Of a DNA stretch of 64,000 bases, positions 22,989 to 34,086 are shown piece after piece (within the stretch, counting starts at the first letter, position 1; the number at the start of each line of letters is the position of its first letter). This stretch comes from Anaeramoeba ignava (lineage: Eukaryota > Metamonada > Anaeramoebidae). The DNA lies in assembly GCA_028826165.1 (NCBI GenBank), contig JAPDFW010000055.1:389501-453500 (forward strand). Reading direction: 5' to 3'. Below the pieces are notes generated by a model. That model was not told where the DNA came from, searched no databases, and was given only the letters and a program-made list of their open reading frames with translations. A program made the position numbers and the translations under genes.

Positions 22989-25970
22989 TCATTTTTGATA
23001 TTTTTTTCTAAAAAAATTTAGAAGAAAATTTTTCGTTTCTTCTTTATTTTCAAGAATACTAGTTTGATCAATTTCTTTTGAAGTTTTAAGAAAATTAGAA
23101 GGAGGTCTTTCACCAAAAAAATCTGTTAATTTTAATGATCCAGTTCTTTTTCTATTTTTTCGATTTTCGAAATTATTTTTTCTACTGGATTTTGATTCTT
23201 TTTCTGAAATATTATTTGAATACATAAAATTAAATTGAGGAGGAAATTCTCCAAAAAATTTAGTTAATTTTATAATTGATTCTCCACTTGGACTTTTTGC
23301 TTCTTTTCTTTTTTCCATTATTTTTTTTCTTGTTTTTTTTTCTTCTTTTTCTTCAAGTTTTGTTTTTTCATCTGAAAAATTTTTTGAAAAAGAAGGAAAT
23401 TGAAATCCAAAAAAATTATTTTGATTTTTTTCCGAATCAAATTGAAGTATTTGTTTAGAACTTGTAAGTTCTGTTGATTTTGAACGAATTGTATTTTTTA
23501 AATTTCCAATTTTGTGAAAAGAAGAATCAAATGGATCTTCTTTTTCTTTTTCTTTTTCTTTTTCTTTTTCATTTTCTTTTTCATTTTCTTTTTCATTTTC
23601 TGAATTTTTAAATTTTGATTTTTCAAGATCAATATTTTCATTGAATAAGAATTCATTAAATTCAAAAATTTCATTATTTTTTTGAATTTCTTTCATTTCA
23701 TCATCTTCATCACTATCACTAATTATTATTATCATTTCTTTATTATTATTATTATTTTGATTATTATTATTATTTTGAATATTTTCATTTTGATTATTTT
23801 GATTTTGATTTTGATTATTATTTTGAATATTTTGAATATTTTGAATATTTTTATTATTTTGATTTTCATTTTGAATATTTTGAATATTTTCATTTTGAAT
23901 ATTTTGAATATTTTTATTTTGATTATTTTTATTATTTTCATTTTGAATACTTTCATTATTTTGAATATTTTGAATATTTTGAATATTTTCATTATTTTGA
24001 ATATTTTGAATATTTTGAATATTTTGATTGTTTTGATTATTTTGAATATTTTGAATATTTTGAATATTTTGAATATTTTGATTTTGATTATTTTGATTTT
24101 CATTTTGAATATTATTATTTTTATTATTTTTATTTTGAATATTTTTATTATTTTGAATATTTTCATTTTGGATACTTTCATTTTGATTAATATTTTGATT
24201 ATTTTGAATTTGATTTTGATTATTTTTATTATTTTGATTTTGATTATTATTATTTTTATTATTTTTATTTTGATTTTGATTTTGATTGTTTTGATTATTT
24301 TGATTATTTTGATTATTTTGGTTATTTTTATTATTTTTATTATTTTGATTATTTTGATTATTTTGATTATTTTGATTATTTTGAATATTTTGAATATTTT
24401 GAATATTTTGAATACTTTCATTTTGAATATTATTATTTTGAATATTATTATTTTGAATATTATTATTTTGAATATTTTCATTATTTTGATTATTTTTATT
24501 ATTTTGAATATTATTATTTTGAATATTATTATTTTGATTTTTTTGGATATTTTGATTATTTTGGATATTTTGAATATTTTGATTATTTTGATTATTTTGA
24601 TTTTCAATTTGATTTTGAATATTTTGATTATTTTGATTATTATTATTATTTTTATTATTTTGATTATTTTTATTATTTTTATTTTGATTATTATTATTAT
24701 TTTGATTATTTTGATTTTGATTTTGATTGTTTAAATCTTCCAAATTTAATTTTTTTGATAAATTCTTTTTTTCTTTTTTTGTATTAATAATTGAAAATTC
24801 AGGTTTAATTGTTGGATTCACTTTTTTCAAATGTTTTTCTGTAAATTTTGTATATAAAGACATTTGAGCTCCATTAAAATTTGAATGATTATCTTGATTT
24901 CTTTGAATAGTGTTTATAAATTGGTTTTCTTCTTCATCACTAACACTTTTAAATGTAGATTCTGGTAACAATTCTGATTCTTCAAATATTAAATTTCCAT
25001 TAAAAATATCTTCTTTTTTTTCTCCATTTTTTGAATTAACAAAATTTTGATTTAAATTTGAAATTTTTTTCTTTTTTATATTTTCTGGTTTTTTTATAAC
25101 TCTTCTTTTTTGTAAATCAAGAAAGTGTTTGTCAGGTTTATCACCAAAGAACTAAATAAATTAAAAAGATATTTTAATTAAATATTTCAATTAAATTTTT
25201 TAATTAGATTTTTTGATTAAATTTTAATTAGATTTTCTAATTAAATTTTTCATTTAGATTTTAATTAAATATTAATTAGATTTTTTAAATAGATTTCTTA
25301 ATTGAAATTCATTTAAATTTTAATTAGATATTAATTAGATTTTGATTAGATTTTAATTAATTTCAATTAGATATTTTAATTAAATTTTAATTAGATATTT
25401 TAATTAAATTTTAATTAGATTTTAATTAGATTTTGATTAGATTTTAATTAGATTTTAATTAATTTCAATTAGATGTTTTAATTAAATTTTAATTAGATAT
25501 TTTAATTAGATTTTAATTAGATTTTTTAATTAGATTTTCTAATTAAATTTTTTAATTAGATTTTGATTAGATTTTTTAATTGAAATTCATTTAAATTTCT
25601 TAATTAGATTTTTTAATTAAATTTCAAATAGATATTTTAATTAAATTTCAAATAGATTTTAATTAGATATTTTAATTAGATTTTGATTATATTTTAATTA
25701 GATTTTGATTAGATTTTAATTAGATTTTAATTAAATTTTTTGATTAGATTTTAATTAGATTTTTCATTCAAAATTTACATCAAAAAGCTTTGAATTTCTT
25801 GATTTTTGTGTTTTTCTATTTGTTTCTTCAATAGCTTCAATTTGTGAAAATGAATTACGCAAAAAAATAAGTTGTGAATTAACTCTATTAGCAAATTCTC
25901 TTAACAATTTATTTTCTTTACGTAATTTTTTATTTTCTTCAACAAGTTCATGATAAGTTTTTCTATTCAT
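22989..25970 (-). CDS. Unrecognised 784-residue protein: N-terminal coiled coil, N/Q/I-rich core, three FFG[ED]xP motifs
   Basis: Exons 25970-25779 and 25151-22989 splice in phase. Residues 1-50 form a leucine-zipper-like coiled coil (YHELVEENKKLRKENKLLRE). A motif of the form [KL]LxxFFG[ED]xPxxxF occurs three times: SKLFDFFGDKPDKHFL across the intron (about 59-74), LTKFFGEFPPQFNF (coding near 23270-23225) and LTDFFGERPPSNFL (near 23140-23090). Between the first copy and the others lies a roughly 330-residue N/Q/I/K low-complexity tract (24733-23740), then an acidic stretch with ISDSDEDDEMKE and repeated EKEK. I do not recognise the family. The repeated motif looks like a short docking motif or small repeat domain. 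The gene lies between UVRAG (135 bp downstream) and Beclin (298 bp upstream), in the same orientation. Confidence 0.72.
23740..24733 (-). repeat. Coding IQN/NNQ tract of the FFG-motif gene
   Basis: About 1 kb of AATATTCAA and AATAATCAA triplet/nonamer repeats, in frame with the flanking unique sequence of the gene. Both complementary frames are also open and are treated as shadows. Confidence 0.88.
25160..25765. repeat. TTTTAATTAGA array, intron of the FFG-motif gene
   Basis: About 600 bp of ATTTTAATTAGATTTTTAATTAAA words filling the single intron of the gene. Confidence 0.88.
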
Positions 25971-26268
25971 TTAAAAATGAAAAAAAAAAAATGAAAATTA
26001 ATTTTTGATGAAATTATTTTTATTTTGAAAAAAAAAAATAATTTTGATTTTGTTTTGCTCAACTTTTTAATATTACTCAATATTTTTTAAATATTAGTTA
26101 CTCAAAGAAAAAAAAAGTATTGATTTAAAAAATGATTGAATCAAAAGAACCTTCAATTAAATTTCAAAACGAAAAAGAGAAAAAAAATCACAAACAAAAA
26201 AAAATCGGAAAAAAAAAAAGAAGAAAAAAAATAGATTTTTTTTTGAAGAAAAATCAAATGGGAATTTT

Positions 26269-29200
26269 TCACAAATTTTTGTAAGAAGATAAAGTAAATA
26301 ATAATTTAGATTCTTTGAGAGTGCACCACCATAATAATTGTTTAAGGTTAGTTAACATATATTTAAGTGCTTTAGTCCAATTTTCATCTGAAGAAATTTT
26401 TATCTTAATTGTTAATCCCCCAATTTGATCTTTATTTATAAGATATTCTGGAATAAAATCATTTTCTTGCGAAATTGCAAATTGTTGTATTTCTTGAATG
26501 CACTCAAGAAATAATATTAATGCTTTGTTAAATCTGTTTGTTAAAAATCTTTTGATTACTCTATAATTTGAACAGTAAAATTCAAAATAACTTTTAATAT
26601 CAGACATTTCTTTTGCCATTGTACTTTGTGTTGTTTTCTTTGCTATTCTACTAAAACTTCCATATGGTACAATTACATAACTTTTATTTTTGAAATTAAA
26701 TTAAATATTAAATATTAAATATTAAATTAAATATTAAAATATTAAATAATAAAATAAATATTAAAATATTAAAATATTAAAATATTAAAATATTATATAT
26801 TAAATATTAAAATATTAAATAATAAATATTAAATATTAAAATATTAAATAATAAATATTAAATATTAAAATATTAAATAATAAATATTAAATATTAAAAT
26901 ATTAAATATAAAATAATAAAATAAATATTAAATATTAAATATTAAATATTAAATATTAAATTATAAAATAAATATTAAAATAAATATTAAATTAAATATT
27001 AAATAATAAATTAAATTAAATTAATAAGATTTTCTACTTTTTAAACTCATAATTCAATCTTTTTGCTATTGAATGAAGTAATAAAGCAGATTGTCCTAAT
27101 CCTGCATTAATTTCACTCCAATCTACAGGAACACTTGGCATTCTTCCAAGTCGAAATCCATTAATTGTTCCAAAATGTCCATCAAATCCAATATGAAAAA
27201 CATCGTTTAAAACATTAATTTCTTTAAGTTTTTTTAAATATTTTTTCGCTTCATCAAGTTGTTTTAAACTTTTTTCTCTTTTTTCAATTTCTCTTTGAAT
27301 TTCTAACTCAAAATTAATTAATTCACGGAAATATTGATCTTCTAAATTGGATAATTCCAACTCTTGAACTTCAATTTGTTTCATCATATCGTTTAAATTT
27401 TTTTCTCTTTTTTCGATTCTTTTAATTTTGCTTTCATATTTATCAAGTTTTGTTAAAGAATTTTTAATTAAATCTTGCAATTCTTGATCATCTTCTTGAA
27501 TATTTTTCTCTTGTTTTGATTGAGTATTATTAATTTCATTAAGAATTTTTCTATATTGGTTTTTTTCTTGTTTTTTCTTTTCAATTTTCTCATTAAGATC
27601 GTAAAAATCTCGATCTGTTAATTGCAAAATATTAATATCCTTAACTAAAAAATCCTTTTGGAATAATCGATATGAATAAGTTGCAATTTTACTTTCAAGA
27701 GTAAGATATAATTCTTCTAAATTTAAAAATTCATAAATATTATTTCCAGATACAACGGAAATTGGTTCTTTTATATTTTTTGATTTGGAATTTTCATCTG
27801 ATAAATTATTATCTCCATTTTTCTTCTTCAATTATTTGTTGTATTGTTTCATTATCATCTCCACTTTCATTATCAGTTTGATTATTGTTATAATCTTGAT
27901 TATTTTTATTATTTTCATTTTCATCATCTTCATCATCTTCATCATCATCATCTTCATCATCATCTTCATCATCATCTTCATCAATTTCATTTTCAATTTC
28001 ATTTTCGATTTTATTTTCAATTTTATTTTGATTTTGGTTTTCATTTTCATTTTCATTTTCATTTTGATTTTGATTTTCAATTTCATTTTCATTTTCAATT
28101 TCATTTTGATTTTCAATTTGATTTTCATTTTTATTTTCAATTTGATTTTGATTTTGATTTTCAATTTGATTTTTGATTTTTATTTTTATTTTGATTTTGA
28201 TTTTGATTTTGATTTTGATTTTGATTTTCAATTTGATTTTGATTTTGATTTTCAATTTGATTTTGATTTTTATTTTTATTTTGAATTTGATTTTGATTTT
28301 CAATTTGATTTTGATTTTCAATTTGATTTTGATTTTCAATTTGATTTTCAATTTGATTTTCAATTTGATTTTCATTTTCAATTTGATTTTCAATTTGATT
28401 TTCAATTTGATTTTCATTTTCAATTTGATTTTCAATTTTATTTTCAATTTGATTTTCAATTTGATTTTTATTTTCAATTTGATTTTCAATTTGATTTTCA
28501 TTTTCATTTTCAATTTGATTTTCATTTTCAATTTGATTTTCAATTTGATTTTGATTTTGATTTTTATTTTGATTTTGATTTTGATTTTGATTTTGATTTT
28601 TATTTTCAATTTGATTTTTATTTTCATTTTCATTTTGATTTTGATTTTCAATTTGATTTTCAATTTTATTTTTAATTTGATTTTCAATTTTATTTTTAAT
28701 TTGATTTTCATTTTCAATTTGATTTTCAATTTGATTTTCAATTTTATTTTTAATTTGATTTTCATTTTCAATTTGATTTTGATTTTGATTTTTAATTTCA
28801 TTTTCATTTTCAATTTGATTTTGATTTTCAATTTGATTTTGATTTTCAATTTGATTTTGATTTTGATTTTCATTTTCAATTTGATTTTCAATTTGATTTT
28901 TATTTTCAATTTGATTTTGATTTTGATTTTCAATTTGATTTTCATTTTCATTTTGGGGTGTTGTTAATTCAATTAATCCTTGGAAAATATCATCAAATTC
29001 AAGAAAAAAGGGATGATTTTGGGAAATATTTCTCAAATCAAAATTTTTGGGAATTTTTTTTGTCAAATTCTTTGTTTGTTTTGCTTTTTCCTTTAACATT
29101 TTTTCAACACTTGATATTGAACTAACTTTGTTTCTTTTATTTAAATTTTCTTGAGATTTATCTGCATTTTTTTGATTTGCAGATGCTTTTTGTTTCTCTT

Positions 29201-29522
29201 TTTGCTTTTGTTTTTGTTTTTGTCTTTGTCTTTCTTTTTCTTTTTCTTTTTCTATTTGTTTTTGTTTTTGTTTTTCTTTTTTTGATACTTTTTTCTTTTT
29301 TTTATTTGATTTTTCTTTCTGTTTTTGTTGTTTTTTATTTCGTTTTTTATTAACTTTTTGATTTTGATTTTGATTTTCTGGTTTTTTTTCTTTTAAAAGT
29401 TTTTTTTTCAATTCAATTTGATCAAGAATAATTTTTAGTTCTAAAGCTTCATTTGTATTTAATTCTAATAAAAAAACTAAATTAGAAAAATAGTCACCAA
29501 TTGAAATTATATCTTGTTGCAT
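26269..29522 (-). CDS. Beclin 1/ATG6 (VPS30) homologue with a giant N/Q/E-rich insert; frame broken twice
   Basis: Core subunit of VPS34 PI3-kinase complexes in autophagy and endosomal sorting. The C-terminal evolutionarily conserved domain is unmistakable: [97 protein letters not shown], across exons ending 27038 and starting 26680 (intron phase agrees). Upstream is a coiled coil (27640-27290). An N-terminal piece from ATG 29522 has [20 protein letters not shown], aligning with the Beclin N-terminal HPLCxxC region but lacking its cysteines. Between them lies about 1 kb of [12 protein letters not shown] repeats and a DEDD run (about 28000-27925). Joining the three frames needs one base removed in an A5 run near 28170 and another near 27821. 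Where the aromatic finger of human Beclin (FFW) lies, this protein has RFL. Confidence 0.8.
26690..27030. repeat. ATATTAAATATTAAA array, intron of Beclin
   Basis: About 340 bp of TAAATATTAAAATATT words between the last two Beclin exons. Confidence 0.85.
28010..28960 (-). repeat. Coding IENQ/NENQ repeat tract of Beclin
   Basis: About 950 bp built from CAAATTGAAAAT and AATCAA/AATGAA hexamers. Read in the Beclin direction it gives Asn, Gln, Glu and Ile only. The complementary strand is also open as a Phe/Asp/Gln polymer, which is a shadow. Confidence 0.85.
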
Positions 29523-29831
29523 TTTGTTTTTAAAAAAAAAAGAATAAAAAAAAAACACAAACACAAAAGAAAAAAAAAAGTGAAGAAAAAAAATGAAAAA
29601 AATAAAAATTTAAAAAAAAATTTTTTTTTGTTTAATTGATTGTGACTTGTTTATCTTTTTTGTTTGTTTAGTAAAAAAAAATGGAGAAAAAAAAAATCAA
29701 ATTAAACTGAATCTAAATATTGTTTTGTTTTGTTTTAAAAAAGAAGGAAAGTATCAAAAAGAGTCAATTTCGTTTTTTTGTTTAAAAAGGAATTAATTGG
29801 AAAAAAATAATCATTTCCTTTATAAATTTTT
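29523..29831. other. Intergenic region, Beclin to eL20
   Basis: About 310 bp between the Beclin start and the eL20 stop. It contains an AAAAATGAAAAA-type element at 29585-29602, a short TTTTGTTTTG run near 29722 and otherwise unremarkable AT-rich sequence. No gene was seen. Confidence 0.6.
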
Positions 29832-31890
29832 TTAGATGATTGGTTTTCTTGTATGGAAAAGTTTTCTTTTGTTTTTTGGTACTTTGATAGTTCTATTAAC
29901 CATTGGGAATTTAATTTTGGAATCCTAAATTTAATTTTAATTTTAATTTTAATTTTAATTTTAATTTTAATTATAATATTAATTTTAATTTTAATTTTGA
30001 TTTTAATTTTAATTTTGATTTAATTTTAATTTTAATATTAATTTTAATATTAATTTTAATTTAAATATTAATTTTAATTTTAATTATAATTTTAATTTAA
30101 ATTTAAATTTTAATTATAATTTTAATTTAAATTTTAATTTCAAAATGAATTTTAATTTTAATTTTAATTTTAATATTAATTTCAAAATGAATTTTATTTT
30201 ATAAATGAATTTTTATTTTATTTTATAAATGAATTTTAATTTTAATTTTAATTTTAATATTAATTTTAATTTTAATTTTAATTTTAATATTAATTTTAAT
30301 TTTAATTTTAATTTTAATTTTAATATTAATTTTGATTTTAATTTTAATTATAATATTAATTTTAATTTTAATTTTGATTTTAATTTTAATTTTGATTTAA
30401 TTTTAATTTTAATATTAATTTTAATATTAATTTCAAAATGAATTTTAATTTTAATTTTAATTTTAATTTTAATTTAAATAAATACATGAAATTGTTGAAC
30501 ATGAGCTCTTCTGCATTTTGCTGGAGGAATTTCTTTAACATCAATAATTTGAATATATCCTTTTGGAACTCTATGTCTACTTGCCATTTCAGAATCTATA
30601 GAATTTTTTGAATTTGAAATTAATTTTTTATAATTTGCAATTTAATAATTATAAATATAAATTATTTACACATTTGTTGAACAGCTCCTGTCATTTTAAG
30701 ATCTCTAAATTCCTTATACATATTATGAACACCTGTTCTACTTCTGTATCTTAAATAGATAGCAAAGTTTTTAATTTTAAGTGGTTTCTTTTCAAAAATC
30801 TAATCAAAAAAATTAAACAAATTTTAATTTTAATTTTAATTTTGAATTTGATTTTTAATTATAATTTTTAATTTTAATTTTAATTTTAATTTTAATTATA
30901 ATTATAATTTTAATTTTAATTTTAATTTTAATTTTAATTATAATTATAATTTTAATTTTAATTTTAATTTTAATTTTAATTATAATTTTAATTTTAATTT
31001 TAATTTTAATTATAATTATAATTTTAATTTTAATTTTAATTTTAATTTTAATTATAATTATAATTTTAATTTTAATTTTAATTTTAATTTTAATTATAAT
31101 TTTAATTTTAATTTTAATTTTAATTTTAATTTTAATTTAAATTTTAATTTTAATTTTAATTTTAATTTTAATTTTAATTTTAATTTTAATTTTAATTTTA
31201 ATTTTAATTTTAATTTTAATATTAATTTATTTTGATTTTTGAATTTGATATTAATTTTGATTTTGATTTTAATTTTAATTTTAATTTTAATTTGAATTTT
31301 TAATTTTAATATTAAATAATTTTAATTTAATTTTCAATTTTAATTTTAATTTTAATTATAATTTTAATTTTAATTTTAATTTTAATTTTAATTTTAATTT
31401 TAATTATAATTTTAATTTTAATTTTAATTTTAATTTTAATTTTAATTTTAATTTTATTTTATTTTGATTTTAATTTTGAATTTTAATTTTAATTTTAATA
31501 TTAATTTTAATTTTAATTTTTATTTTGATTTTAATTTTAATTTTAATTTTAAATTTGATTTTAATTTCAATTTTAATTTTGATTTTTAATTTTAATTTTA
31601 ATTATAATTTTAATTTTAATTTTAATTATGATTTTAATTATAATTTTAATATTAATTTTAATTTTAATTTTAATTTTAATTTTAATTTTAATTTTAATTT
31701 TAATTACTTCATTAATTGAAAGAATTTGTCCTCTTGATTTCTTAATCTTTTTCAATTTGTTTAAGAAATACCAAAATCTTGATTTTGCAGCGACTTTATT
31801 TGCAGCAAAGATTTTCATTCTATAAATTTGAGGTGAAGGATCTTTTTCATCTGGAATTCTTCTTCCTAATATTTGATATTGATGAATCAT
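29832..31890 (-). CDS. RPL18A: 60S ribosomal protein eL20 (L18a), 171 residues, four exons
   Basis: Structural protein of the large ribosomal subunit. Exons 31890-31708, 30799-30670, 30595-30486 and 29924-29832 give 516 nt, in phase, ending TAA; human eL20 has 176 residues. Recognised blocks: [93 protein letters not shown] and [11 protein letters not shown]. The start chosen is the ATG at 31890. An in-frame TETFQLKLT and a TTTTACAG acceptor lie just upstream, so a 5'-UTR intron is possible. Two introns of about 560 and 910 bp are AT-word arrays, so only a quarter of this highly expressed gene is coding. Confidence 0.95.
29930..30480. repeat. TTTTAATTTTAATATTAA array, intron 3 of eL20
   Basis: About 550 bp of TTTTAA-based hexamers with occasional CAAAATGAATTTTA insertions between eL20 exons 3 and 4. 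Confidence 0.88.
30805..31705. repeat. TTTTAATTATAA array, intron 1 of eL20
   Basis: About 900 bp of TTTTAAT hexamers with regularly placed TTATAATTATAA interruptions, including higher-order units of about 60-66 bp between roughly 30880 and 31110. Confidence 0.88.
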
Positions 31891-32460
31891 TGTTAATTTT
31901 AGTTGGAATGTCTCTGTAAAATGAAAAAAAAATAAAGAGAAAAAATTAATTTTTAAAATTTGTTTTTGATTTTTGTTTTTGTTTTTAATTTTGTTTTTGT
32001 TTTTGTTTTTGTTTTTGTTTTTGTTTTTGTTTTTGTTTTTGTTTTTAATTTTGTTTTTGTTTTTGTTTTAAAAATTCTGTAAATATTAAAATTTGTTTTT
32101 AAAATTAATTTTTAAATTTATTTTATACAAACAAAAATAAGGAAATTGAAAAGTAAAAAAATGAAAAAAAAAATTTTTTTTCTTTTTTTATTTTATTAAA
32201 AAAAAAAATTAATTAGTCATAAATTAAAAATTATTAGTAATTTTTATTTTTAAATTGAATTTTATTGAAAAAAGAAAAGAAAAGAAAAGAAAAGAAAAGA
32301 AAAGAAAAGAAAAAGAAAAAGAAAAGAAAAGAAAATGAAATTCTTTTTTTTTTGGATTAAAAAGATTATTTAATCTGAAATGAAAAAAAAAATTTCTTTT
32401 TAAAAAATGGTGAATAGTTTGATTTTTTGTGTAAATTAAGAAAGTAAATGAATTGTTTTT
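31891..32460. other. Intergenic region, eL20 to C10 homologue
   Basis: About 570 bp with a TTTTTG hexamer run (about 31975-32070), an AAAAG pentamer run (32275-32335) and AAAAAATGAAAAAA elements at 31918-31932 and 32155-32172 that may belong to the eL20 promoter. No coding content was seen. Confidence 0.65.
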
Positions 32461-33843
32461 TTAATTCTTTTTTTGTGGTAAAAATTTCTTTTTTAATTCA
32501 GCTTCTAATCTTGAAATTTCTTCATCATTTGGAGAATGTGCTTTAATTGCCATTGTAAAAGCCATAACACCTTTAAATATTAAAATAAATATTAAAATAA
32601 ATATTAAAATAAATATTAAAATAAATATTAAAATAAATATTAAAATAAATATTAAAATAAATATTAAAATAAATATTAAAATAAATATTAAATATTAAAT
32701 TAAATATTAAAATAAATATTATAATAAATATTAAATTAAATATTAAAATAAATATTAAAATAAATATTATAATAAATATTAAAATAAATATTAAAATAAA
32801 TATTAAATTAAATATTAAAATAAATATTATAATAAATATTAAAATAAATATTATAATAAATATTAAAATAAATATTAAAATAAATATTATAATTAAATAT
32901 TAAAATAAATATTAAAATAAATATTATAATAAATATTAAAATAAATATTAATAAATAAATATTAAAAATAAAATTAAAACAAAATTAAAAAAATAAATAA
33001 AAAAAATAAATATTCAAAAATAAATATTATAATAAATATTATAATAAATATTAAAATAAATATTAAAATAAATATTAAAATAAATATTAAAATAAATATT
33101 AAAATAAATATTAAAAATAAATATTAAAATAAATATTAAAATAAATATTAAATTAAATATTAAAATAAATATTAAAAATAAATATTAAAAAAATATAAAT
33201 AAATAAATATATAAATAAATATTGAAATAAATATTGAAATATTTAAATAAATATTAAAATAAATATTAAAATAAATATTAAAATAAATATTAAAATAAAT
33301 ATTAAAATAAATATTAAAATAAATAATAAATATTAAAATAAATATTATAATAAATATTAAATTAAATATTAAAATAAATATTAAATTAAATATTAAAATA
33401 AATATTGTAATTAAATATTAAAATATTTGATTAAACAATTTATTAATTTGACAGAAAAAAAATCGGAAATTTTATTGATAAAATTGATTTCTTTAAAAAA
33501 AGGAAGAAATCAAAATACCTTTATTATCAGGTTCAAATCCATATTTTTTTATCACTTCAGTTTGAATTTGTAAAGCAACAGGAACTACAATTTGCATCAT
33601 TTTAGCAAGATCATCACCAGCTAAAAATTAAAAAAATTAAAATTAAAAAATTAAAAAAATAAAAAAATTTAAAATTAAAAAAATTTCGAAAAATTAAATT
33701 ATAAATAAATGTTTTTTTTTTTTAAACTTGCCTTCTGCTCTTGCTTTATTCATTTTCTCAAGATTAGCTGGCTCATTAAATGCAGCTACAACTTCACGGA
33801 TTGCAGACCTTGCTTCGTCAACTGTTAATGTTTTAGGTTCCAT
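32461..33843 (-). CDS. C12orf57/protein C10 homologue, 107 residues, three exons, one GC-AG intron
   Basis: Small conserved eukaryotic protein of the C10 (C12orf57) family, molecular role not well defined. Exons 33843-33732, 33620-33519 and 32570-32461 total 324 nt, in phase. It aligns along its length with human C12orf57: LTVDEARSAIREVVAAFNEP, NLEKMNKARAEAGDDLAKMM, QIVVPVALQIQTEVIKKYGF, GVMAFTMAIKAHSPNDEEIS, RLEAELKKKFLP. The first intron begins G|GCAAGT rather than GT. Only that GC donor keeps the frame and the conserved RAEAGDD join, so it is a U2-type GC-AG intron. The second intron, about 950 bp, is nearly all TATTAAAATAAA repeat. Confidence 0.87.
32575..33430. repeat. TATTAAAATAAA array, intron 2 of the C10 homologue
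   Basis: About 855 bp of 12-bp AATATTAAAATA units with TATTATAATAAA and TAAATTAAA variants. No exon was seen inside. Confidence 0.9.
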
Positions 33844-34086
33844 TTAATTTAATTAAAAGAAAAAAAGAAAATTATAAAAAGGGAAAATTGAAAAAAAAAA
33901 ATGAAAAAAAAAAATTGAAAAAAAAAAATATTTTTTAAAGAAAAGAAAAGAAAAGAAAAGAAAAGAAAAGAAAAGAAAAGAAAAAATTCTTGTGATCAAA
34001 TTAAATTTACTTTTAAAATTAAAATTGAAATTAAAATTAAAAGGAAAATCAAAAAAAAAGAAAAGAATTTTTATTAAATTTTGAAT

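Noticed and set aside
23682-24734. Long plus-strand open frame opposite the FFG-motif gene, and similar ones at 27785-28967, 58471-58737 and 63666-63887
   Set aside because: Complement of N/Q- or S/K-coding hexamers. Only the minus strand continues into unique, family-like sequence.
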